In this document: positions 1 to 5,366 of the stretch, piece after piece
Position numbering within the stretch: position 1 is the stretch's first letter
Layout of the letters: each line of letters opens with the position of its first letter
DNA from: Halomonas halophila
GTDB taxonomy: Bacteria > Pseudomonadota > Gammaproteobacteria > Pseudomonadales > Halomonadaceae
Assembly: GCA_002433675.1 (NCBI GenBank)
Contig: DJIP01000091.1
Coordinates: 1-5,366 of the forward strand
Direction of reading: 5' to 3'
DNA: 5,366 bases
Program-made: the position numbers and the translations under genes
Notes under the pieces: generated by a model
The model's database searches: none
Seen by the model: only the letters and a program-made list of their open reading frames with translations
What the model was told of the DNA's origin: nothing

Positions 1-3000
1 TGTCGCTACCACCGCCGCCGATCAGGGTGTCGTCACCGTCACCGCCCTTGAGGGTGTCGGCGCCGCCATCCTTGCGCTCGGTGTCCAGGAGTTCGCGATA
101 ATGATCACGAATATAGTTCAGCACCTCCTCCTTGCCAGGCGCCTCACCCGAAGCCTTCCCGGCAATAGGCGGCTCACCGGTTTCAGCCAGGCTGCCGTCA
201 TCCTGCAGGCGCACATCCGAAGTCCCCCATGTCAGGAACTCGTAGAGGCCCTGGTAGCCAAGGCCGTCATGCTCACCGGCATCGAAGCGCTCACCGGTAT
301 CGCCATTGATCCAGCTCAGTTGGTCGCTATTGACGGTATCCCCGAATATCAGGTCATCACGGGAAGTCCCGTCGATGGTGTCGCTTCCCAGCGTCTGGAG
401 GCCGGTAAAGGTATCACTACCGTCCAGCACCGCGTTCAGCTCATCTGCCGAATTGACGATGTTGACTTCGCCCTTCTTGGCCTCGCTGGTTCCCAGGTTG
501 ACGTAAATGTCGGAAATACCGAGCGCTGTATTGAAGACATCAGCATTGGTCAGGCCAAACTCCAGGCGATAAGTCCCGGCTTCCTTGAGCAGGGAGGTCC
601 CTTCCAACGCCCAGCTTGAGCTTGACGCCAGAGTTTCTGTCTCCACATCGACCCAGTCGCCGGAGTCGTCAAGACGCTGTAGCGTGAAGCGTGCGCTCTC
701 GTCGGTACCGTAGTAAGAGTTGGCATAGACAAACTGGATCTGGGCGTAATTGCTGAAACCATCGAGGACAAAACTATCGCTCGTTGCTACTGCTTCGCCA
801 GGTACGCTCCCCGTTTCCAGACGAAGGTAGTCCACACTGCCGGAAGTCGCCTCGCTGAGATTGCCGGTCGCGACCCCTGAGTATTCCCACGAATCTTCAA
901 CGTCATCGAGAAGGTGTGATGCCTTGTCATCGGGGCTATCGAAGTCCGCCAGGCGATACTGGAGAGCCACCTCTCCAGACACCACCGGGATGTCGCCTTG
1001 CTCAACCACATTGGTGTTATCAAACAGCCTCAACAGCTCTTCGTTGATGCCATTGCCAATACCAATCGCCTTGACCTGGCTGATATCGGATAGACCTTCG
1101 TATGCCTCCAACGCCTTGGTCACGTCTATCTCATTCGTCACCCCGCCGGAAGAGGTACCGGCTCCATAGACGGTAGGATTGCCATCGGTCACGAAGTAGC
1201 TGACATTCTCGTAGTCATTGTCCTGGTTGAGGAACCAACTGCGCGCGATATCGAATGCTCCCTTGTAGTTGGTCGCGCCGCTACCCTTGAGCCCATCGAC
1301 GTAATCGATCAGCTCCTGGAGTTCGTTGGTATTCAGGCCGAGATTTTCAACCTCCTCTATGTCTGCATTGGTCGCGAAGGGAATAACGGAAATATTGACC
1401 ACCCCTTCGTAATCGGCCAGCTGGTTGATCAGCCTTTCGATTGCCTCCTTGGCCACCGAAATGCGTGTGCTTCCATCCTCCACCTTGCCCGACTTCATGC
1501 TTCCGGAAATATCCAGCATGATCGCGACGTTATAGTTGGTCGCCGGCTCTATCTCGGTGTAGACGCCGCCCTTGTCACCGACGATCACATCGTCACCGGC
1601 AGAGCCGGTATGCGTATCGCCATCGTTGGTACCGACAAATAGCTGCGACGGAGGCGCTCCCGAGACAACAAGAGACCCCGTTACGCTGTCACCATCACCA
1701 TCGGTGCCGGTCAAGGCTAGCTCGACATCGAAGCCCGAGCTGCTGTCACCGAGGCGATAGTCCATGTCACCCAGGGTAAAGGGCGTATTGCTGCCACCCA
1801 CCACCTCGATGCCCTCGAGCCCACCATCCGGACTGAGTTCAAACGACCATCCATCCTTCATGCCATCCAGGATCAGGCGGCCTGCCCCGTCGACGCTGAT
1901 GGATACCGCGTTGGTAACATCGGTGCCTGTCTGATCGAGAATGCGGACGTCATCGGCGCTCAGACGAATGTCGCTGTCCACTGTCTGGCTGGGAGACCCA
2001 GAACCCGGGACATCACTTGCGTAGTTGAAGGCAGCCACCGTGACCACTGCCGTGGCACCGTCACCTTCAACATGGATGGTCTGGGTGACCTCGGACACAC
2101 CCTCATGACCCTGCCAGCTTGGCTCACCGGTGTCGGAGAAGGCCAGGCTGTCGAGGAAGCTGATGCGGATGACCTCGTTGAGCTCGATGCCGGAGCTCGC
2201 ACCACCGACGACGCCAAGCGTGCCGTCCAGCGGCACCATGCCAACGCCATTGGGCGTCGAGTAGAGTACGTCGTTATCACTCTCATCATCTTCGTAGTTG
2301 ATGCCGTGATAGCGCACAACACCATCGAGACTCAGATCCGAAATATCGGCGCGCTCCACTCGCGTAGTGCCGACCTCGCCATCGCCAACCTCAATGCTGT
2401 AGCTGTCGCCTGCCGGGTCCAGCATTACGCTGAAGCCGACGGTGCCACCTGCGGTCACCGCCTCAAGGGTATGCCCATCGCCGGAAAGCTGATAGGTCAG
2501 CGGCTCGCCATTGAAATACAGCGTATTGCCATCGCTATCCGTCGCAGCCTGCCCCTGCAGGTCGGCAAAGGTCACGTCCTTGACCCCATCGGCACCAGAC
2601 AGGCCAGCAAAGTTCAGCTGACCGCCTCGACCATCGACGAGAGCGGCCGAGTCCGAGGTAAAGGCCTCGGGGCTGTCGTCGTTGACCAGCACCTGCAACT
2701 GGCCACTGGCCGGGCTGCCATCGGAATCGACGATGGTGTAGCCGACATTGAAGGCCAGAGAGTCCTCTGTACCCTGCTCACCATGGTCCAGCGGCTGGTG
2801 CAGTGTCACCTTGTAGGCGCCGTTCGCCACCCCGGTCAGGGCAACGGTCAACACCAGTGCGTTGGAGGCGTCACGCCCCGTGACCATGCGGCCGTCGTCG
2901 CTCAGCGTGTAGGACACCGCCTGGCCACTGGCCGTTACCGGGGGCAGACCATCAAGACTCCAGCTGAAGGCGCTTGAGCTCGCCGCCCCATCGTTGCCAA

Positions 3001-5366
3001 AGGAATAGCCAAGCGTCCCGGTGACGACGGTCGCCTCACCGGCCACATCACCCGGGCCACCGGCATTGCCACCCGACAGGCCATCTTCGTCCACGCGAGC
3101 GACACCATTGGCGGCCTCCGGCGTGGAGTCCGTGGCCACATTGACCGTCAAGGTGGCGCTGCTGGTGTCGCCGTCGATATCGACGATGGTGTAGTCGATG
3201 ACCGCGGCGCCCTCGAAGCCGGCCGCCGGAGTGAAGGTCACCTTCCCTGTGGCGCTATCAATGGTCACCCTGCCAGCGCTCTCGAAGCCCGACGCCATGC
3301 TCGCCGACACCAGCGATGCGCCATCGGCTCCGCCCTCGTCGTTGGCCAGTACGTCGACGGTGACCTCAGTGTCCTCGGCGGTGCTCACCGCATCATCGAC
3401 CGCCGTTGGCACGTCATCGACAATGTTGATGCTGATGCTGGCAGTCGAGCTATTGCCGTGGGCATCAGTCACGGTATAGCTGAACACGTCCTGGCCATTC
3501 AGGGTGTTCTGACCGTTATCCGCCTCGGCGCCGGTCACGGCGGTATCGAGGGTATAGGTGTAGGACCCATTCTCCTCGATGACCAGAGTGCCGTAGTTGC
3601 CGCGCAGGGTCGTGGCGGTGAACGTCAGTGCGTCGCCCTGGGCATCACTTGCCTGAAGCTGGCCTTCCGCCACTTCGCTATTGCTGGCGGCATCGCTGCC
3701 CGAGGCAAGCCCGGCCTCGCTGACGGTAGCCGCGCTGACATTGGCCGTGGGCGAGCCGTCGTTCACCACAAACTTGATGGTCGCCTGGCTGGTATCGCCA
3801 TCGGCATCCTTGATGGAGTAGCTCACCACCTCTTCGTAGCTACCGTTGGCGTCGGCGGTGTAGGTGTAACTGCCGTCGGCGTTCCAGCTGAGCTGACCAC
3901 GCAGTCCGCTGTCATCGACGGAGACAACCTTGGCCCCGTCCGCCCCCTGGACATCATTGGCCAGCATTCCGTTGCCCGCAGTGGTGGTCAACGAGGTACC
4001 GGACTGCAACGCTGCGGGTGTGTCATTGACGGCCTGAGGTACGTCATCGATGACATCGACGGTAATGGTGCCGGTGGCAGCATTGCCGTGGCTGTCGGTC
4101 ACCGTATAGACAAAGCTCTCGGCGTCATCGACTGGGTTATCCGACGAGTTGACCGCTTTGGTCAGGGTGTAGGTGAAGGAACCATCGGCGCGGATGTCGA
4201 TCTCGCCATAGTTGCCCTTGAGTGTCTCCGCCTTGAAGGTCAAGTCGTCGCCTTGGGCATCGGTCGCCACCAGTTGCCCTTTCACCTGCTCTGAATGGGT
4301 CGCCGACTGGGAACCCTCGTCAAGCCCGGCCTCGTTGACCTGCACATTGGTCGGCTGAGTCGTCGGCGTACCGTTTTCGACATTGATGGTCAGGGTGGCC
4401 TGGCTGGTATCGCCGTCGGCGTCGGTGATGGTGTAGTTGACCACCTCGGTGTAGCTGGCGTTGTCCTTGGCCGTATAGTCAAAGCTGCCATCGGCGTTCC
4501 ACGTCAGGGAACCCTGCAGGGAAGACTCATCGACGAAGGTGACGGTGGCGCCGTCGGCGCCCTGGGTGTCATTGGCCAGCAGACCAACATCGGCCCCCTT
4601 GCTGATCACCTGCGAAGACTGCACGCCATCAAGCTGATCATCGACCGCCTCCGGCGCGTCATCGACCACCGAAACCTCGACGGTAGCCGTCGCACTATCC
4701 CCATCGGCCTGGCTCGCCACCACACTCACGCCCTCGATGGACAGTGAGTTCTTCAAGGTGGCCGCCACCTCGTGGGGCAGGCTGTCGCTGAGCGTGGCGG
4801 TGACACTGACATCGCCACTGCTCTGGGCCGCCACAGAGGACGGCGCCTGCAGGCTCAGGGTCAGCACCAGGGCATCGCTTCCACTCAGTCGACCTTCCAG
4901 TTCACCGTCGGCGTTTGCGCTCCAGACCAAGGACTCACCAGCCGCCAGCCCCTGGACGCTGATGCCGGTAACGCTGCCATCGGCGCCTATATTGCCAAAG
5001 CCGAAGTTCACCAGGCTGTCGCTACCGGCGTTAAACGTCAGTACGCCATTGTCCTGATCCGCAGAGACTCCGGTATCGGCGTCCTGCAGCGTCAGATCCA
5101 GCGCCTCGGTAGTCGCATCATCATCGCCTTCCTTGATGCTGACACTCGGACCAGTGCCATCGGTGATGGTGACGGTATGGCTATCGGTGGCGGTATCGCC
5201 ATCGCTATCTTCGGTGGTGATGGTGAAGTCGATCGACGGGCTGTTGCCCTGGTCGAGGTTGTCCTTGGCCTCAAAGGTCCAGTTGCCGTCGCCAGTGACG
5301 GTCAGGGTGCCTTCGGCGAGCTTGAAGCTGACGCTATCGCCGTCGCCCAGCGGCTTGGTTTCGCCT
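1..5366 (-). CDS. Giant RTX/VCBS-type biofilm adhesin, internal fragment open at both ends
   Basis: One minus-strand frame (first full codon 5365-5363, last full codon 4-2) stays open for 1788 residues. The product is repetitive, rich in Gly, Asp, Thr, Ser and Ala, strongly acidic, and contains no cysteine, as is usual for long type I-secreted surface proteins. In order it shows Ig-like extender modules (residues 1-898), an unassigned beta-rich region (899-1243), a vWA domain (1278-1456), a jelly-roll-like region (about 1485-1627) and RTX repeats (from 1765). This order matches LapA/BapA/MhLap-type adhesins, which mediate attachment and biofilm formation at the outer membrane. The N-terminal retention module with its LapG-type cleavage site and the C-terminal secretion signal should lie outside the window, so the mode of release cannot be judged. 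No start codon or ribosome binding site is visible. The family call is firm; the substrate bound is unknown. I give no gene symbol because these proteins are too variable to name from a fragment. Confidence 0.96.
2..73 (-). repeat. Start of the main RTX calcium-binding repeat block
   Basis: Residues 1765-1788. KDGGADTLKGGDGDDTLIGG is followed by a further GGSDT and contains two to three consecutive nonapeptides of the G-G-x-G-x-D-x-L-x type. Such blocks fold into a calcium-bound beta-roll after export and lie just ahead of the C-terminal type I secretion signal. The block is cut by the window edge, so repeat number and the secretion signal are not visible. Confidence 0.93.
74..337 (-). other. 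Linker with charged helix before the main RTX block
   Basis: Residues 1677-1764. It contains aromatic segments (DQLSWINGDTGERF, LGYQGLYEFLTWG), a Gly/Pro-rich spacer (TGEPPIAGKASGEAPG) and a probable amphipathic helix at about 1745-1764 (KEEVLNYIRDHYRELLDTER). A comparable aromatic linker plus short helix commonly precedes the RTX block in LapA-type adhesins, and it may cap the first turn of the beta-roll. That capping role is inference. Confidence 0.55.
338..388 (-). repeat. Isolated RTX-like motif after the beta domain
   Basis: Residues 1660-1676, GSDTIDGTSRDDLIFGD. 'G-S-D-T-I-D-G-T-x-x-D-D-L-I-x-G' is the common lead-in to RTX blocks ('G-x-D-x-I-x-G-T-x-G-x-D-x-I-x-G'), here degenerate. 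It is separated from the main RTX block by an 88-residue linker and resembles the motif at 1565-1633. Confidence 0.75.
485..913 (-). other. Jelly-roll-like beta domain between vWA and RTX, possible ligand-binding domain
   Basis: Residues 1485-1627, about 143 aa, non-repeated and different in character from the extender modules: aromatic residues are frequent (W1493, a QFVYANSYYGTDES loop, SSWALEG, DWVDVE). The strand pattern VDYLRLET, SFVLDGFSNYAQIQFVY, ARFTLQRLDDSGDWVDV, GTYRLEFGLT and ALGISDIYVNL recalls galactose-binding-like or MAM-type beta-sandwiches, in which the last 'I-D-x-I-x-V' strand closes the fold. Its place between vWA and RTX is where other RTX adhesins carry sugar- or peptide-binding domains. 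The fold is inferred from pattern and the ligand is unknown. Confidence 0.5.
998..1534 (-). other. von Willebrand factor A domain with complete MIDAS
   Basis: Residues 1278-1456, about 180 aa, the usual size. The first strand YNVAIMLD leads into the MIDAS motif D-x-S-x-S (D1285, S1287, S1289). The second MIDAS element is T1365 in GSGATNY, and the third is D1394 in YFVTDGNPT. All five metal-site residues are present, so Mg2+/Mn2+-dependent ligand binding is plausible. Alternating strands and helices follow, such as RISVAKEAIERLINQLADY, a helix after the first motif, and VKAIGIGNG, a late hydrophobic strand. In LapA-type adhesins a vWA near the C-terminal end is common and has been linked to surface attachment; the ligand here cannot be read from sequence. 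Confidence 0.93.
1565..1633 (-). repeat. Isolated RTX-like calcium-binding motif upstream of the vWA domain
   Basis: Residues 1245-1267. The sequence GSAGDDVIVGDKGG fits the RTX nonapeptide plan G-G-x-G-x-D-x-U-x in degenerate form, preceded by GTNDGDTHT. It covers only one to two nonapeptides, so it cannot form a long parallel beta-roll alone. It sits just ahead of the vWA domain, separated by a ten-residue linker (VYTEIEPATN), and may pair with the motif at 338-388. Confidence 0.75.
1637..2671 (-). other. Unassigned non-repeated beta-rich region before the vWA domain
   Basis: Residues 899-1243, about 345 aa, with no internal repeat I can see. It starts PEAFTSDSAALVDGRGGQL, includes ADLQGQAATDSDGNTLYFN, an acidic tyrosine-containing stretch YHGINYEDDESDNDV followed by NGVGMVPLDG, then IELNEVIRISFLDS, and ends near TGTDGDGDSVTGSLVV. 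The order 'Y-x-G-I-x-Y ... N-G-V-G ... E-x-I-x-I-x-F' recalls beta-sandwich domains often found just before the vWA in these adhesins. The last part (about 1130-1243) looks like a further extender that also ends in a DGDGDS turn. It may hold two or three domains. A binding or spacer function is inference only. Confidence 0.6.
2672..3121 (-). other. T1SS-143-type repeat module
   Basis: Residues 749-898, about 150 aa, close to the nominal 143 aa of the family. Landmarks are VDEDGLSGGNAGGPGD, TVVTGTLGYSFGNDG, a FSW-S-LDGLPP stretch, RMVTGRDASNALVLTVALT, YKVTLHQPLDHGEQG, then LAFNVGYTIVDSDGSPASG and VLVNDDSP. The 'Y-x-V-T-L-x-x-P-L-D-H' strand followed by 'D-S-D-G-S' is the signature seen in type I-secreted LapA-like adhesins. 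It is the last recognisable extender before the non-repeated head region, consistent with a spacer role. Confidence 0.8.
3122..3412 (-). other. Cadherin-like extender module of a second subtype
   Basis: Residues 652-748, about 97 aa. It begins PTAVDDAVSTAEDTEVTVD (shared with the preceding linker), then VLANDEGGADGA, GRVTIDSATGKVTFTPAAGF and IDYTIVDIDGDTSSATLTV. The 'ED-T-x-x-x-V-x-V-L-A-N-D' start and the 'G-x-V-x-F-T-P-x-x-x-F-x-G' core are typical of tandem cadherin-like/Big_9-type domains in bacterial surface proteins. It replaces a third copy of repeat A at the point where the A+B pattern stops and the T1SS-143 module begins. The acidic DIDGDT turn is a likely calcium site. Confidence 0.75.
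3413..3748 (-). repeat. Repeat B, copy 2: VCBS-like module
   Basis: Residues 540-651, 112 aa, five residues longer than copy 1. It contains VSEAGLASGSDAAS, EGQLQASDAQGDALTF, LRGNYGTLVI, ENGSYTYTLDTAV, DVFSYTVTDAHGNSSTAS and the linker IVDDVPTAVDD. The added residues sit in the loop after the YTYTL strand (GAEADNGQNTLNGQ against SSDNPVDDAE). This copy is closer to the VCBS consensus than copy 1 because it keeps the 'L-x-x-x-V...L-x-G-x-D-x-F-x-Y' segment. Confidence 0.83.
3749..4042 (-). repeat. Repeat A, copy 2: Cadherin/Big-like extender module
   Basis: Residues 442-539, 98 aa, the same length as copy 1. The same landmarks recur in the same places: MLANDVQGADGA, LSWNADGSYTYTA, EEVVSYSIKDADGDTSQAT, and the closing NDGSPTA. 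Differences are spread evenly and codons have drifted at synonymous sites, so this is an old duplication under selection and not a recent exact copy. It is probably a rigid, calcium-stabilised spacer. Confidence 0.8.
4043..4363 (-). repeat. Repeat B, copy 1: VCBS-like module
   Basis: Residues 335-441, 107 aa. It has the VCBS layout: NEAGLDEGS opening, GQLVATDAQGDDLTF, the LKGNYGEIDI strand, DGSFTYTLTKAV, then ESFVYTVTDSHGNAATG and the linker VIDDVPQAVND. VCBS repeats occur in long arrays in Vibrio, Colwellia, Bradyrhizobium and Shewanella surface proteins and serve mainly as extenders. It directly follows repeat A copy 1, and the pair recurs once downstream. The 'DG-x-W-T-Y' tryptophan of many VCBS repeats is phenylalanine here. 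Confidence 0.82.
4364..4657 (-). repeat. Repeat A, copy 1: Cadherin/Big-like extender module
   Basis: Residues 237-334, 98 aa. Key landmarks are LLANDTQGADGA, a WNADGSFDYTA strand and the closing DADGDTSQATLTI. The LANDxxGADGA and DxDGDTSQAT motifs are typical of bacterial cadherin-like or Big-type domains in secreted adhesins; the acidic turn probably binds calcium at the module junction. Copy 2 at 3749-4042 has the same length and is identical at well over half of positions by hand alignment. The DNA for CCTGGCTGGTATCGCC (plus strand) is shared exactly at 4399 and 3784, 615 bp apart. Confidence 0.8.
4658..5137 (-). other. Divergent T1SS-143-like extender module
   Basis: Residues 77-236, about 160 aa. 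The opening SIKEGDDDATTEALDL and the later ESLVWSANADGELEGRLSG followed by DALVLTLSLQ resemble the 'W-x-x-x-x-G-x-L-x-G-x-x-x-x-x-V-x-x-L-x-L' core of T1SS-143 repeats, which occur in LapA-like adhesins. The usual 'PLDH' strand is replaced by DSLPHEVAA, and the end is the linker VVDDAPEAVDD that also closes other modules here. A structural spacer role is inferred. The family assignment is by pattern only and the module is clearly more divergent than the copy at 2672-3121. Confidence 0.55.
5138..5365 (-). other. Partial Ig-like/VCBS-type extender module at the window edge
   Basis: Residues 1-76 form the C-terminal part of a beta-sandwich module. The signs are a GDGNWTF strand like the DG-x-W/Y-T-Y strand of VCBS repeats, then an acidic SDGDTATDSHTVTI stretch and the linker TDGTGPSVS. 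The acidic D-x-D-G-D-type turn before the last strand is the usual calcium-binding position in such modules. The N-terminal half lies beyond the window, so more copies probably precede it. The exact family (VCBS or T1SS-143) cannot be settled from the fragment. Confidence 0.7.

Noticed and set aside
101..619. A 172-codon plus-strand open frame near the low-coordinate end.
   Set aside because: It is antisense to the RTX linker and beta domain. The minus-strand reading contains the RTX motif GSDTIDGTSRDDLIFGD, which explains the sequence.
1960..2325. A minus-strand open frame out of phase with the adhesin, and similar short ones at 550-771, 787-1023, 2935-3141 and 5092-5274.
   Set aside because: They are Arg/Ser/Pro-rich frame-shifted shadows of the long frame, which continues through them without interruption.
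2072..2977. A 301-codon open frame on the plus strand.
   Set aside because: It lies antisense to the adhesin frame. Its translation has no recognisable domain, while the minus-strand frame gives a clear T1SS-143 module here. GC-rich Gly/Asp/Thr codons leave few stops on the opposite strand.
3784..4414. Repeated DNA considered as a CRISPR array or mobile-element ends.
   Set aside because: The similarity is spread over whole domains, keeps the reading frame, has a 615-bp period and lacks uniform short repeats and spacers or inverted termini.
3458..4747. Two adjacent plus-strand open frames (3458-4294 and 4295-4747) with similar-looking Gly/Ile/Val-rich products.
   Set aside because: Their mutual similarity only mirrors the A+B repeats on the other strand. 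They show no plausible ribosome binding sites or protein family signature.

Overview
The window lies entirely inside one very large protein gene on the minus strand. Reading from position 5365 down to 2, one frame stays open for 1788 codons without a stop. Neither the start nor the end of the gene is present. The translation is a Gly/Asp/Thr/Ser/Ala-rich, strongly acidic, cysteine-free protein. Its architecture is that of a type I-secreted, giant RTX/VCBS biofilm adhesin (LapA/BapA/MhLap-like family): tandem Ig-like extender modules, then a von Willebrand factor A domain, a beta-rich presumed binding domain, and the first RTX calcium-binding repeats. Residue numbers below count from the first complete codon (positions 5365-5363), not from the true N-terminus.

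Layout in protein order (high to low coordinates): 5138-5365, tail of an Ig-like module cut by the window edge; 4658-5137, a divergent T1SS-143-like module; 4364-4657 and 4043-4363, an A+B pair (Cadherin/Big-like, then VCBS-like); 3749-4042 and 3413-3748, a second copy of that pair; 3122-3412, a cadherin-like module of a different subtype; 2672-3121, a T1SS-143-type module; 1637-2671, a long non-repeated beta-rich region I cannot assign; 1565-1633, an isolated RTX-like motif; 998-1534, a vWA domain with a complete MIDAS; 485-913, a jelly-roll-like region, possibly ligand-binding; 338-388, another isolated RTX motif; 74-337, a linker ending in a charged helix; 2-73, the start of the main RTX block, which runs off the low-coordinate edge.

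The expected working of such a protein, from knowledge of the family, is as follows. The C-terminal end, beyond position 1, should carry more RTX repeats and the type I secretion signal and leave the cell first. Calcium then folds the RTX repeats and rigidifies the linkers between extender modules outside the cell. The tandem modules hold the vWA and binding region away from the surface, while an N-terminal retention module, beyond position 5366, anchors the protein in the outer membrane. The transporter, protease and retention parts are not in this window.

The organism is most likely a Gram-negative gammaproteobacterium, plausibly marine or halophilic (Halomonadaceae- or Marinobacter-like). 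This rests on the adhesin type, fairly high GC by eye and the acidic protein, and is tentative. No RNA gene, mobile element, CRISPR array, promoter or terminator was seen, as expected inside one coding sequence. All substantial open frames on the plus strand and in the other minus frames are shadows of this gene. I see no multi-gene novel system; the novelty candidates are the two unassigned regions flanking the vWA domain.
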